Position numbers and translations under genes: made by a program
NCBI GenBank assembly: GCA_023436205.1
Contig: JAEZKC010000014.1
Coordinates: forward strand, 65,621-129,620
From: Fibrobacterota bacterium
GTDB taxonomy: Bacteria > Fibrobacterota > Chitinivibrionia > Chitinivibrionales > Chitinispirillaceae
Length of the DNA: 64,000 bases
Direction of reading: 5' to 3'
The notes under the pieces: model-generated
What the model was told of the DNA's origin: nothing
What the model saw: only the letters and a program-made list of their open reading frames with translations
Databases searched by the model: none
Shown here: piece after piece, positions 15,998-25,142 of the stretch
How positions within the stretch are numbered: the first letter of the stretch is position 1
Layout: each line of letters opens with the position of its first letter

Positions 15998-17010
15998 GGA
16001 GAAGGTTCATATTTAAAGATTCTGTCGTCTTCGGGACCGGGATTACCCCTCCCGTCCCGGTTGCTTGTAGCCACATAAAGAATGCCGTTATGAAGCACCA
16101 CATCACGAAGTCTGCCCATGGTGGTAAGGAGCTCTTCATCGTTGGACCCGGAAAGGTCAATTTTTCTGAGCTGATTGCCTCGTAGACCCGCAACATACAG
16201 ATAGTTTCCCATTATCGCGATTCCAGAAGGTGCCAGTGTGAAATCGGTATAGCAGCGCACTGATGGAGTCTCATCACACTTTTGGGGCCAACCGTAATCC
16301 ATTCCCCGCTCGATTTTTCTTATGGCATCGTATCTCTGAGGGCCATGTTCAGATGCATAAAGGACGGTATCCTGCCAGGCAATACCTTGAGGGTCTCGAA
16401 GGCCCTTGGCCCAGACCTGATTTCCGAACGGGTTGTCTTGCGGTGCTGAACCGTCCTTTTTCATTCTCAGGATTTTTCCTCCGAAATTTTCAGTGTCGGA
16501 GGCCACTTCCGGATTGCCAGCATCACCTGTAGTGGCGTACAAATAACCATCAGGACCAAATTTCAGCCTGCCGCCATTGTGAATGTTCGCTCCCGGAATG
16601 TCATCTAAAAGTACATATTCTTCCTGGAGTGAATCGTTAAATGTGAATCTGGAGATACGGTTTTGAATGCCACCGTTTTGATACGAGTAATAGAGGTAAA
16701 CATAGTTGTTCTGACTAAACTGAGGATCTATTGCAATTCCCAGCAGGCCGGATTCAACCACCTGTGCCACATTGATTTTTCCAACAGTACGGGTGGCTCC
16801 CTCATTGTAGATTTTTACACTTCCGGATCGTTCGGTAAAAATCATTCTGCCATCAGGGAGGAAATCGATGGCCCAGGGGACCTCAAGATTAGTGATTACA
16901 TCGTCTTGATACCCACTGCCATCTCCATTAGGGGAGCTACAGAGTAAAAAGAGTGCTATGAATGAAGGAATCAGGTTGATTTTTGTGCTGAATAGCTCGT
17001 TTTTATGCAT
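15994..17010 (-). CDS. PQQ-dependent-type sugar dehydrogenase (GSDH family), exported
   Basis: 338 residues with a hydrophobic N-terminus ending near LLCSSPNGDGSG; this could be a lipobox but the residue before Cys is Leu, so lipidation is uncertain. The body is a six-bladed propeller of the soluble glucose/sorbosone dehydrogenase family: LEVPWAIDFLPDGRMIFTER, ESGLLGIAIDPQFSQNNYVY, IHNGGRLKFGPDGYLYATTG and GPQRYDAIRKIERGMDYGWP. These segments hold the residues that bind PQQ and calcium in known members. Many homologues work on aldose sugars in the periplasm; the substrate here is unknown. Transcription is monocistronic or follows the epimerase gene. Confidence 0.85.
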   Translation of the reverse strand: MHKNELFSTKINLIPSFIALFLLCSSPNGDGSGYQDDVITNLEVPWAIDFLPDGRMIFTERSGSVKIYNEGATRTVGKINVAQVVESGLLGIAIDPQFSQNNYVYLYYSYQNGGIQNRISRFTFNDSLQEEYVLLDDIPGANIHNGGRLKFGPDGYLYATTGDAGNPEVASDTENFGGKILRMKKDGSAPQDNPFGNQVWAKGLRDPQGIAWQDTVLYASEHGPQRYDAIRKIERGMDYGWPQKCDETPSVRCYTDFTLAPSGIAIMGNYLYVAGLRGNQLRKIDLSGSNDEELLTTMGRLRDVVLHNGILYVATSNRDGRGNPGPEDDRIFKYEPSP

Positions 17011-17087
17011 TCACTCTCCCAGTTTTGTGGTGTTTTACTGAAATAGTGAATACAAACAGAATGCCAGAGGTAGATACATTGATCTTT

Positions 17088-17114
17088 ACGGGAGAATTTA
17101 CCGTATTCTCCCGT
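17088..17114. terminator. Perfect 10-bp hairpin between epimerase and sugar dehydrogenase genes
   Basis: ACGGGAGAAT (17088-17097) and ATTCTCCCGT (17105-17114) form a perfect 10-bp stem with a 7-nt loop. It lies 19 bp after the stop codon of the minus-strand epimerase gene. The U-rich tail is present only on the plus strand (TTTTC), so on the minus strand it may act as an RNA-stabilising hairpin or weak terminator. Confidence 0.5.
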
Positions 17115-17132
17115 TTTCTAGCTCAGATTACT

Positions 17133-18053
17133 TCATAAAGTAACCGCCGCCATCTCCTTCACCTTATCAATAGTATATAAAAGATGCTCATCCATGTTAA
17201 CCATACCGTCAAAATCAAGATTCCAGAGATCCTTGATTCCCGATACATCAAAAATGGCCGGATCTGCACCCCACCCCTTGTCCTCCACTACTATTTGACT
17301 GGAGGATGCAGTTAATTCAATTATCCTGCTACTAATTTGCTCCCAGGAGATAAACCGGTTCCCGAGTCCATGAAGTACAACTCGGTTCTCATCACTTTCG
17401 ACCAGCTTTATATAAATTTGAGCAAGGTCTTCCGCCCAGATGAACTGCGTTCCATCATAACGGGTTACTCTAAGGGGATTTCCGTTGAGTGCATTTTCCA
17501 CAAGGTTGAAAAAACGTCTGTCCGGTTGGCTGGCCCCACCCTCGAATGCCGGATTACCATAGGTGTATCCAGGGCGAATTATGTTGCATTTCATTTGACT
17601 TTGGTGGCTGAATCCGAGAAGGTACGCTTCTGAAGCAGCCTTGGTTGCTCCATAAAGATCCACAGGCCTGCACACTGAATCGGCTGTCATGAGCTGACGT
17701 ATTTCCCCCAGCGCGGCCGTAGAGGATGTATAGATGAATTTTCTGATCCCTGCTTTAGCGGCTTTCTCCAAGAGAAAAGCTGTCACTGAGGTGTCGTTCT
17801 GGAGCATCTCACAGGGGGTATCTCCCCAACCAAGTCCGATATGTATACAGGCATCCTGACCCTGAAGTGCATTTTCCACGGCCTCCCGAGCTGCAAAGCC
17901 GCCCTGCACAACAGTAACATTTTCTGTGGTACAAAGGATTGGCAGTTTTTCCGGATTGCGCACTAGAACGGTAAGCTCATGTCCATGCTTCAATAGCTCT
18001 CTTACCACCCATGAACCGATAAACCCGCTGCCACCGGTAAGAAATATTCTCAA
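17133..18053 (-). CDS. NAD-dependent epimerase/dehydratase family protein
   Basis: 306 residues, an extended SDR with FLTGGSGFIGSWVVREL at the N-terminus (TGxxGxxG), the region RKFIYTSSTAALGE with the catalytic Ser/Thr, and YGATKAASE (YxxxK). Members act on nucleotide sugars or, like dihydroflavonol reductase types, on carbonyl compounds. The short length and the FIGSWVVREL start are closest to the latter group. No neighbouring nucleotide-sugar genes fix the substrate. Upstream spacing of 138 bp from the debranching enzyme gene suggests its own promoter. Confidence 0.85.
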   Translation of the reverse strand: MRIFLTGGSGFIGSWVVRELLKHGHELTVLVRNPEKLPILCTTENVTVVQGGFAAREAVENALQGQDACIHIGLGWGDTPCEMLQNDTSVTAFLLEKAAKAGIRKFIYTSSTAALGEIRQLMTADSVCRPVDLYGATKAASEAYLLGFSHQSQMKCNIIRPGYTYGNPAFEGGASQPDRRFFNLVENALNGNPLRVTRYDGTQFIWAEDLAQIYIKLVESDENRVVLHGLGNRFISWEQISSRIIELTASSSQIVVEDKGWGADPAIFDVSGIKDLWNLDFDGMVNMDEHLLYTIDKVKEMAAVTL

Positions 18054-18190
18054 TTGTTATCTCCTGTAAAGTAGTACCTGTTTATTTCAATATAGGTGGG
18101 GGATAGTTTTTTATGATGGTTTTCCAGTGATGGAAATTGAAGCAGTGTTATATGCTTGATAGGAAGGCAGATCTGCTTTTATGATGAAAA

Positions 18191-20236
18191 CTATGCTCTG
18201 CTAGTCTTTGCAAGGCATCTCAGCACTTCCGCAACACTCCAGGCCTGTGCAATGCAACCGCGAGGAGAGAACGGCTTTTCAGCATCAAAAATTTCACTTA
18301 CCGACCCAATGCAGGCCTCATTGAGGTGTTGTTCGAAACCGGAGAGCAGCTCCCTTGCACCGTTGAGGTCCTCGGGATAGACTTTGACGTATGCATCTAT
18401 GAATGGTCCGATTAGCCATCCCCAGACTGTTCCTTGATGATATGCAGCATCGCGTGTGCGAAGATCTCCGAAGTATTTGGAAAAGTACCCGGGGCTGCCC
18501 GGACTTAGGGATCTGAGCCCAAGAGGGGTAAGCAACTGCTCCCGAACAGTTTCCAGAACCGGTTTCCACTTATCTGCGGCCAGTACGGGGTGGGGAAGGG
18601 AGATGGAGAAAATCTGGTTTGGTCTGCACAAAAGCATCTCTTCGTTGGCACCGTCTATCAGATCAAAAAGATGCCCCTCCTGTGCATTCCAGAATTTCTT
18701 ATTGAATGATTCCTTGACTCTTGAAGCAAGCTCTTTATAGTAATCGGCAGTTTTTCGGTTTTTTTCCTGCCCTGCCCATTTTTCCATAAGACAGAGAGCG
18801 TTATACCAGAGAGCATTGATCTCCACAGCTTTTCCCCTGCGGGGAGTGACAACCCATCCGTCTACTTTGGCGTCCATCCAGGTAAGCTGATATCCTTCAG
18901 CGCCTTGACGAAGAAGACCGTCGGATGCATCCATTGCAATCCCGAAACGGGTGCCTCTAATGTGATGATCGATTACACCGGTTAATTTGTCAAACAGCTC
19001 AAGCAGTGTGGCTCTATCGTTTGTATAATGCAGGTAGCGATCGAGTGCATGAAAAAACCATAGCGTTGCATCGGCTGTATGATAAAGTCCCTCCTGCTCC
19101 CCTTCAGGGAAAAGGTTTGGGATGAGTCCGTCACGCAAATAGTGAGCAAACGTACGCAGGATCCATCCGGCTTCCGCATGTCGCCCAGTGATAAGTGTCA
19201 ACCCCTCAAGGCTGATCATAGTATCTCTGCCCCAGTCGGTAAACCAGTGGTATCCGGCGATGATGGATTTAACCTCGTCTCCAGAAGCATGCGTTCGAAC
19301 CGCGTCTGCCGCACGGCCCATGGGAGAAATGATAAACTGATCGGCGGCAATAACCAGCTCCGCTCCATATCCGCTTTGCACACTGGCCTCGGCAGCATTT
19401 ACCAGGTGCCTTCGTCTAGTTTTTTCCGCCTGCCGGGCCTCGGAGGCTGTAAGTGCAAGAGCAGTGTCCCAGTCTTCCGCCGAAGCAATCAAGGTGATGC
19501 TCTCACCTTCTGCAAGATCCGCCGAAAAATGCCCGGGAATCCAGAATTGCCCCAAGGCGTCGTACCCCCGATCTGCCTCCTCCCGATGAATCACCTCTCT
19601 TCTTAGCCCACCATCTAGGGTAAGTGATGCCGGTGCACCCTCTGTTGTCAGCTTCAGTGAGACCGCAAAACCAGGCGAGGAAATTTCGAAGAGGTTTTGT
19701 CGGGCCATGAGAGTGAAATCATCTGAGATGCCGCTTTCAAAGGATGCGTTATGATTTCTGAATTGTATATAGGGTTTTAAAATTAACTGAAGAATCTGGT
19801 CGCTTTTTTTTAGGGTATAGGTGATGTGAACAGTGTTTTGAAGATGAACCATGAGTATGCGCTTCTCTATGACAGCATTGTTGATTTTGTAGACCCAGGC
19901 CGGAAGACCCTGCTCCAGCGAGAACTCCATCAGATGCGGTGCCATGGGCTGGTTGGGATCTCTCCGGGGATGGTCCTCCGCACTCAATCGACCTTCGTTG
20001 CCATCGTTACAACGCACAGTTTCATCGATGCGGCTCAACATGCTGGTACGTCCCCGAGGAGATTCCAGAGCCGCAACCAGTAGCGAGTGATGACGCCGAG
20101 TCAGAGAACCTGCAACTGTGCCGCTGGAATAACCCCCCAGACCATTGGTGACCAGCCATTCTCTGCTGGTGAGTGCAGTACTTTCCTCTCCCTCTTCGGA
20201 CCAGGGGATAGTTCTGAACTGAATGTTCGGCTTCAC
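18191..20236 (-). CDS. Glycogen debranching enzyme (amylo-alpha-1,6-glucosidase type)
   Basis: 681 residues. N-terminal bacterial/archaeal GDE domain (EWLVTNGLGGYSSGTVAGSL, near 26-45) and C-terminal (alpha/alpha)6-barrel amylo-alpha-1,6-glucosidase domain with GYHWFTDWGRDTMISLEGL, YQLTWMDAKVDGWVVTPR, EINALWYNALCLM and RDAAYHQGTVWGWLIGPF. This is the one-domain-pair debranching enzyme found in archaea and many bacteria (GH133 type), which removes alpha-1,6 branches of glycogen. It begins with GTG overlapping the stop of the membrane protein upstream (GTGA), so translation is coupled. No other glycogen genes are seen here. Confidence 0.93.
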   Translation of the reverse strand: MKPNIQFRTIPWSEEGEESTALTSREWLVTNGLGGYSSGTVAGSLTRRHHSLLVAALESPRGRTSMLSRIDETVRCNDGNEGRLSAEDHPRRDPNQPMAPHLMEFSLEQGLPAWVYKINNAVIEKRILMVHLQNTVHITYTLKKSDQILQLILKPYIQFRNHNASFESGISDDFTLMARQNLFEISSPGFAVSLKLTTEGAPASLTLDGGLRREVIHREEADRGYDALGQFWIPGHFSADLAEGESITLIASAEDWDTALALTASEARQAEKTRRRHLVNAAEASVQSGYGAELVIAADQFIISPMGRAADAVRTHASGDEVKSIIAGYHWFTDWGRDTMISLEGLTLITGRHAEAGWILRTFAHYLRDGLIPNLFPEGEQEGLYHTADATLWFFHALDRYLHYTNDRATLLELFDKLTGVIDHHIRGTRFGIAMDASDGLLRQGAEGYQLTWMDAKVDGWVVTPRRGKAVEINALWYNALCLMEKWAGQEKNRKTADYYKELASRVKESFNKKFWNAQEGHLFDLIDGANEEMLLCRPNQIFSISLPHPVLAADKWKPVLETVREQLLTPLGLRSLSPGSPGYFSKYFGDLRTRDAAYHQGTVWGWLIGPFIDAYVKVYPEDLNGARELLSGFEQHLNEACIGSVSEIFDAEKPFSPRGCIAQAWSVAEVLRCLAKTSRA

Positions 20237-20647
20237 AAGTGCTCCTCTGCGACAGGTTCCATCTTCAGCTCTGAATTAGCGTGCGCTGCAGGCTGCGGGA
20301 TAGGGGGACGCCCATCTTTCATAAGGATATAAATTGTATATATCCCCAGAATTGTTCCAATAGGGATAAACACCAGATTGAGGCAACCCGTAACCAGGAG
20401 AAGTGTCTGGCTCCAGCTCCAGTTATTCATAACTCCCACACCTCCCAGAGCTCCGGGCAGAGCTAAAAAAAACCAGAGCAGAGGCAACGACCAGGAGTAT
20501 CATGGTGTTAATTGACATGTGGCTATTGTGGCCGGAGGTGAAAGAACCGGTTCCGTAAAGTACCAGAACTATACCTGATGCAGTCAGAACGTAAAAGAGC
20601 CCTGCTGCTATGTTCATAGCTCCAAGCAGTGTGGTTTCATTACGCAT
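20233..20647 (-). pseudogene. Four-helix-like membrane protein split by a +1 frameshift at T8
   Basis: Two overlapping minus-strand frames together read as one protein of about 137 residues. The first frame (start 20647) encodes TLLGAMNIAAGLFYVLTASG and a second helix ILLVVASALV, then runs into a stop at 20423. The second frame (to 20233) encodes LALPGALGGVGVMNNWSW, two more helices and a Pro/Ala-rich tail. The junction is a run of eight T on the coding strand (A8 at 20465-20472); seven T would join them into ALVFLALPGALGG. It may be a real inactivation, a slippage-decoded gene or an assembly error. The family is unrecognised, although it looks like small proteins with a cytoplasmic tail. It is coupled to the debranching enzyme gene. 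Confidence 0.75.
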
Positions 20648-20703
20648 GATTGCTCTCCCGGAGTAGAAGTGTCTTCTACCCTTACTGCAATAACTCTGCC
20701 ACG

Positions 20704-21486
20704 CTAGGTTTTCCCTTTTCCGCTCAGACGCTCCAACAAGGAGGGCATTAGACCGTAAGCTGCCGCACCCAGAATTGAGCGTAATCCCATGTAAACAATT
20801 CTTGGTTCCCGGCGAGCACCTTCAAGAATGCGATGGGCCACAAATTGAGGCGTTCGCATCCGACGCTTGCTGCTGCTGCCCGCTTTCCTGCCAGCGGGAC
20901 TTATTCCCAAGGCATTGCGGAAAAACGGGGTATCGGTAAGTCCGGGGTAGACGGTGGTAACCCGAATATTTTTACTCTTTAATTCAAGCCTTGCCGCTTC
21001 ACTCAAAGCATCCAGAGCACATTTGCTTGCCCGGTAGGCACCAGACCCGGGGCGACTGATTTTGGTTATCATGGATGATACATTCATGATAAGCCCACCG
21101 CCAGTCATGGACATAACCGGTATGACCGCCTGCATGATCATAAGTGGTCCAAAAACGTTGGTATCAAGGACTGAATGCACATTTTGAAGATTCATGTTCT
21201 CAACACTACCCACACAACCCACTCCGGCATTGTTGATTAGAATATCTATTCGGGAAAATCTCTTCACCGTTTTTGTGATGAGTCTATCAATTTGTTCACG
21301 ATCTCTGACATCAGTCACTACGGCCAGGCAGTCGCTTCCGAGCTGCTCTTCAAGGAATTTGATTTTGAGCTCCGATCTGGCCGCGAGCACCACTTTTGCC
21401 CCTTTCTGGTGAAATAGTCTGGCGGTGCATTCTCCAATTCCACTGGATGCTCCGGTAATTAACGCAACTTTGTCTTTAATTTCCAT
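20704..21486 (-). CDS. Short-chain dehydrogenase/reductase
   Basis: 260 residues from the ATG at 21486, which has GGGAGG 6 bp upstream; the frame is open ~43 codons further but those residues do not look like SDR sequence. Motifs: VALITGASSGIGECTARLF, INNAGVGCVG, VSSMITKISRPGSGAYRASK with Ser, Tyr and Lys of the catalytic triad intact. The C-terminus carries a conserved-looking basic stretch (GRKAGSSSKRRMRTPQFVA) as in SDRs with a membrane-facing C-terminal tail. Substrate unknown. Its neighbours are housekeeping genes for tRNA modification, with no pathway context. Confidence 0.88.
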   Translation of the reverse strand: MEIKDKVALITGASSGIGECTARLFHQKGAKVVLAARSELKIKFLEEQLGSDCLAVVTDVRDREQIDRLITKTVKRFSRIDILINNAGVGCVGSVENMNLQNVHSVLDTNVFGPLMIMQAVIPVMSMTGGGLIMNVSSMITKISRPGSGAYRASKCALDALSEAARLELKSKNIRVTTVYPGLTDTPFFRNALGISPAGRKAGSSSKRRMRTPQFVAHRILEGARREPRIVYMGLRSILGAAAYGLMPSLLERLSGKGKT

Positions 21487-21626
21487 GTAGACCTCCCGGT
21501 TGGTCATATCCAGAGAGGCAAAAGTGGGGCCGACTCGGCTGAAAAGGAGGTGGTTTTGCTCTGAATCAACCTCGGTTCGAAAACGGCTTGGCTGTTCCGT
21601 TTTCGCACTGGTCATTGTCTCTTTAG

Positions 21627-22172
21627 CTATTCTATCATTTCCAGTTTGTAACTGGCTTCCTTTATGTGAAGTGCTCCCTCGCGACGAAGTGTACTTGAAT
21701 AAAGATGGAACTCCGTTACCGAAAAAGGCTCTGTCTGGAAAAGCGCATTGGTGCTCATGAATTCACCCAGCTTTTCTGCAGGAGCGTTATTGAGTCTGGC
21801 CATGGTGATATGAGGAGTATATTTGCGCTGTTCGACCGGTGCATCGACAAGTTCAAGCGTTCTCTGGATTTTGCCCTGCAACCGTAACAGTTCTTCACTG
21901 GAGGAAACTCCGCACCAGAGTACACGGGGGACTTTTCGAGGTGGGAAGAAACCAATTCCTTTGAGATTCAGGCTGAAAGGGTGGATTTTGACGGTAGAAA
22001 GTGCCCTTTGAATAGCAGAAGCTTTATCTTCCGCTACCTCACCGATAAAGGTTAGTGTCAGATGCAGATGAGCATCTTCCGTCCATTTGGCTCCGGGAAT
22101 CGCAGCATACATTGCGCTGATATCGTCCCGTATTCTCTCGGGGAGGTCTATCGCTGTAAAGAGTCGCGGCAT
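21627..22172 (-). CDS. thpR: RNA 2',3'-cyclic phosphodiesterase (LigT/ThpR)
   Basis: 181 residues. Start MPRLFTAIDLPE is typical of the family. The two HxTx catalytic motifs are HLTL (37-40) and HITM (121-124). The enzyme hydrolyses 2',3'-cyclic phosphates (or ligates certain tRNA halves) and belongs to the 2H phosphoesterase superfamily. It is part of the minus-strand run with a small membrane protein and tsaD; spacing of 30 bp from the small gene suggests co-transcription. Confidence 0.93.
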   Translation of the reverse strand: MPRLFTAIDLPERIRDDISAMYAAIPGAKWTEDAHLHLTLTFIGEVAEDKASAIQRALSTVKIHPFSLNLKGIGFFPPRKVPRVLWCGVSSSEELLRLQGKIQRTLELVDAPVEQRKYTPHITMARLNNAPAEKLGEFMSTNALFQTEPFSVTEFHLYSSTLRREGALHIKEASYKLEMIE

Positions 22173-22202
22173 CTTTGCACCCCTTGTGGCCGTTGAGAAT
22201 GA

Positions 22203-22346
22203 TTATTTTCCGTAAAGGTGCTTCACCTGCTTTTCCGCAATGAGCGTGAGGGTGGTGAGCACCTTTTCGATTTTAAGGAGCTGAACAGAAATCATAATGA
22301 GAAACGAAATAAGAAGCACTGAAAGACAGATTAGGATTATTATCAT
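22203..22346 (-). CDS. Small membrane protein, 47 residues
   Basis: A 47-codon frame between tsaD and thpR. AGGAG sits 5 bp before the ATG (22346). The first ~24 residues are strongly hydrophobic (MIIILICLSVLLISFLIMIS), followed by a short amphipathic charged tail (VQLLKIEKVLTTLTLIAEKQ) ending KHLYGK. It fills exactly the gap between the neighbours (8 bp after tsaD, 30 bp before thpR). Similar short anchored proteins are common in bacteria and often missed by gene calling. Function unknown; a coiled-coil partner role is a guess. Confidence 0.65.
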   Translation of the reverse strand: MIIILICLSVLLISFLIMISVQLLKIEKVLTTLTLIAEKQVKHLYGK

Positions 22347-22354
22347 GCGAACTC

Positions 22355-23344
22355 CTAAATTCCTCGCCCCGGATCCATCTCGGGAAAGCGTGTCTGGTGA
22401 ATCTGAGCCCTCTTATAGCCGGCCATGGCGATCATTGCTCCATTATCTGTACATAAAGAGGGCGGCGGGAAAAATACGTGGTCACGGCCAAATTTGCGCG
22501 TCAGCTCCTCCCGAAGAGTCTGATTGCAGGCTACTCCGCCTGCAACAGCCACTGTCTTTATGCCCGTCTTTTCGGAGGCTGCCTGCAGATTGGACGTTAG
22601 AGATTTTATAACCGCCTTCTGAAAGGCGTGACAAATTCTGGAGCGGTTCTCCTGCACAAACTGCTCACCCTGATTTTTCAAATAATTTTTCACTGCAGTT
22701 TTCAGACCGGAAAAACTGAAATCCAAACTGTCCGGGGAGGAGAAACGGGCCACCGGAAAAAGTATTCCCTTGCTTTCCTTAGCTTTGGACGCTTCCTGTT
22801 CAATTGCTCTGCCGGCAGGATAGTTGTATCCCAGAAGCTTGCCTACCTTGTCGAAAGCCTCACCGGCGGCATCATCCACCGTCTGCCCAAGACAACAGTA
22901 TTTCCCGAACTCTTCAAAAAGGTAAATAGCTGAATGGCCTCCCGATGCCACAAGGACCAGAAAAGGGGTGGGAATCTCAGGATATTCAATAAAAAGGGAA
23001 CTGATATGTCCCTCCAAATGATTCACCCCCGTAATTGGTACCCCGTAGCGGGAATGCATTCCAAGCGCAAAAGATACTCCCACCAGAAGCGCCCCTGCCA
23101 GCCCGGGGCTGTCAGTCACCGCAATCAGGTCGAGCTCAGAAGGCTGTACAGATGCTTTCTCCAGGACTCCGAATGCCATGGGACCGATTTTCTCCAAATG
23201 TGCCCGTGAGGCTACTTCCGGAACCACTCCACCAAATTTTGAGTGTTCTGTCTGACTGTAAATATCATTGCAGATCACTCTTCCATCCCGAATGAGAGCA
23301 ACAGATGTCTCATCACACGAGGATTCTATCCCTAATACATTCAT
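22355..23344 (-). CDS. tsaD: tRNA N6-threonylcarbamoyladenosine synthase subunit TsaD
   Basis: 329 residues. ASKHA-fold enzyme of t6A37 tRNA modification, working with TsaB, TsaC and TsaE (none in this window). Start MNVLGIESSCDETSVALI is diagnostic. The metal-binding motif NHLEGH has His 109 and 113, the LVASGGHSAIYLF loop is intact, and the second metal-Asp region is CTDNGAMIAMAG. The start codon overlaps the stop of the upstream STAS-like gene by one base (TAATG). Essential or near-essential in most bacteria. Confidence 0.97.
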   Translation of the reverse strand: MNVLGIESSCDETSVALIRDGRVICNDIYSQTEHSKFGGVVPEVASRAHLEKIGPMAFGVLEKASVQPSELDLIAVTDSPGLAGALLVGVSFALGMHSRYGVPITGVNHLEGHISSLFIEYPEIPTPFLVLVASGGHSAIYLFEEFGKYCCLGQTVDDAAGEAFDKVGKLLGYNYPAGRAIEQEASKAKESKGILFPVARFSSPDSLDFSFSGLKTAVKNYLKNQGEQFVQENRSRICHAFQKAVIKSLTSNLQAASEKTGIKTVAVAGGVACNQTLREELTRKFGRDHVFFPPPSLCTDNGAMIAMAGYKRAQIHQTRFPEMDPGRGI

Positions 23345-23934
23345 TACTGGATACCTTTAAAGAAAGGGCGCATCGCGGGAATCGCAAAAAGCATCGAACC
23401 CAGCGGCTGACTGCAACCGCTGAAATTCACCGAGCATCCACTCTTAGCGGCGAAACTGCATATTTTATAGAGATACTCAATTTCCTGTTTCTGCAATGAT
23501 TCAATGCCGGCGAATTCCACATCGACTAATTTTGAACCGCTCTGGACCGCATTTTTCAAATTGCGCCAAAGATTGTTGAAGTCAGCCATCATGCTGGTTT
23601 CATTTAAAAGCTGAACCCGCACAGTTTCAGGGTAAATCTGCAGTTGTTCCTTTTTAAACTGCCCGAGCCCTTCCGAATCATTTCCAAATTGATCTCTTGT
23701 ACTCCTGACGATCTCTATGCCGCCTGATGGTGTCTCCTCGGAAATGTTCCTAACTCCCTGTGAGCTCTCTTTTTTAAGCTGATCCATCTGTTTTGCGCGT
23801 TTTTCGACCTCGGTTTCGAGGCTGTTTATCCTCTGTGAAATCTTTTTAAGATGTGCAAGATTAAACATTGCCAGAAACGCGGCAGCAGTAAACACAATCA
23901 CTACCGCTATGAAAATGACATGTATACTGATCAT
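23344..23934 (-). CDS. Membrane-anchored coiled-coil protein with STAS-like C-terminus
   Basis: 196 residues. One N-terminal transmembrane helix (IHVIFIAVVIVFTAAAFLAM), then a coiled coil (about 27-60, LKKISQRINSLETEVEKRAK), a linker and a C-terminal domain (about 100-196) whose pattern resembles STAS/anti-anti-sigma proteins: VRVQLLNETSMM, LVDVEFAGIESLQKQEIEYL and GCSVNFSGCSQPL. At the place of the phosphorylatable Ser (DSSG in SpoIIAA/RsbV) it reads LQKQ, so it is probably not phosphorylated. The family assignment is by pattern only. It lies divergently, 120 bp from a receiver-HATPase gene, which suggests the two may interact. It also heads the tsaD transcription unit. Confidence 0.55.
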   Translation of the reverse strand: MISIHVIFIAVVIVFTAAAFLAMFNLAHLKKISQRINSLETEVEKRAKQMDQLKKESSQGVRNISEETPSGGIEIVRSTRDQFGNDSEGLGQFKKEQLQIYPETVRVQLLNETSMMADFNNLWRNLKNAVQSGSKLVDVEFAGIESLQKQEIEYLYKICSFAAKSGCSVNFSGCSQPLGSMLFAIPAMRPFFKGIQ

Positions 23935-24054
23935 GAAATCCCTCTCTTTGAAGGAAAAATAACACCTGCGCTTTTCAATACGCTCAGAATAGGCAAATTG
24001 GGGCGCTTTTTTGAATCATTCCAAGTAAGTTCAGATTTATATTAAGTTGGAATT

Positions 24055-24996
24055 GTGCCAAACCGGGTTAAAAAACGAATGAATGAAACAGAATATAAAG
24101 ACTTTTGTATTCTGGTAGCCGATAGCGAAGAGAGAGTCTTTTCTCTTTTAACTGAACTGTTCTGCTGCCGGGGGATACACGTAATCAGAGCAATTAGCGG
24201 CCCCCAGGCTCTTACTATGATCGAACAGAACAACCCCGCACTGGTGGTTGCAGATATTCATCTTCCGGGAATCAACGGCTTTGAACTGCTGGGGACAGTG
24301 AGGCAGCGCTTCCCGAAAATCCGCTGCATGCTGATGACCAATTATGAGGTGGACCAATACATCTCACTTGTCATCGAACACAATATCGGGAACATTCTTA
24401 TCAAGGATGAAGATTTCTGCCTTAATGAAATTAGCACCTATATCATGTCTTTGATAAAAGGCGATATTTTCGGTCTTCAAAGGTATTTTCCACATACGGA
24501 CATCCATAAAGCGCTGGTTACCAGTTATGGCGGTTGTAAGAACCTTTACTCTCAAATCATTCAAAGTGCCTCGGTTGCAAATCCACTCTATCTGGAGATT
24601 GCCATCGATGAATTAGTTTCAAATGCCGTCTTCCATGGAGTCTTGCAGTTTACGGGCGTTCCGCGTGAGCTATGGGCTGAAGACTTTTGCTTTACCACCG
24701 GTGAGGCCATCTCCTTAAGCTGGGCCAGTGATGATGAAAAGGTGGGCATTTCAGTGGAGGATCCCCGAGGAAACCTCAAAAAAACAGATGTTCTCTACTG
24801 GTTGAACCAGCACAGGGTATCTAAGGATATATCCAGTCAGGAGCACGGAAGAGGGTTTTTGCTGATCCGCAAGGTAATAGACCGGCTAATCATTAATATT
24901 GATCCAGGTAAAAGGACCGAGTGCATCGTTTTCCAGTATCTGGATAAGCGCACTATAGGTCACAAGAAGCCTTTGCTGGTACACGAACTTGCGTAA
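24055..24996 (+). CDS. Receiver domain - HATPase (RsbW/SpoIIAB-like) fusion
   Basis: 313 residues. N-terminal CheY-like receiver (about 15-130) with the phospho-Asp in VVADIHLPGINGFELL, a MTN switch residue region and the conserved Lys in NILIKDED. The C-terminal GHKL ATPase domain (about 170-300) shows the N-box IDELVSNAVFHG, a weak G1-like VEDPRG and a G2-like EHGRGFLLIRKVID. Such fusions are found in partner-switching systems, where the ATPase binds or phosphorylates an anti-sigma antagonist. The start is GTG (24055) with a weak GGA upstream; ATG at 24079 is also possible. The target may be the STAS-like protein encoded divergently, but this is inference. Confidence 0.88.
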   Translation: MPNRVKKRMNETEYKDFCILVADSEERVFSLLTELFCCRGIHVIRAISGPQALTMIEQNNPALVVADIHLPGINGFELLGTVRQRFPKIRCMLMTNYEVDQYISLVIEHNIGNILIKDEDFCLNEISTYIMSLIKGDIFGLQRYFPHTDIHKALVTSYGGCKNLYSQIIQSASVANPLYLEIAIDELVSNAVFHGVLQFTGVPRELWAEDFCFTTGEAISLSWASDDEKVGISVEDPRGNLKKTDVLYWLNQHRVSKDISSQEHGRGFLLIRKVIDRLIINIDPGKRTECIVFQYLDKRTIGHKKPLLVHELA

Positions 24997-25142
24997 AAAT
25001 TACTTTTGCAGGTAATTATTACCGCATTGTGTTGTTATTACCTTCGAGAAGCGCTGATGTTGAACTAAACAAATCTTCTCTATATCAAAGTTTTAGCTAT
25101 TAATTGAAATGGCACACTTTTCGCTTTCGGAGATAAGCCATT

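Noticed and set aside
25000..25142. Palindrome GGTAATTATTACC between the two receiver-type genes
   Set aside because: Short AT-rich palindrome without a clear promoter or terminator context.
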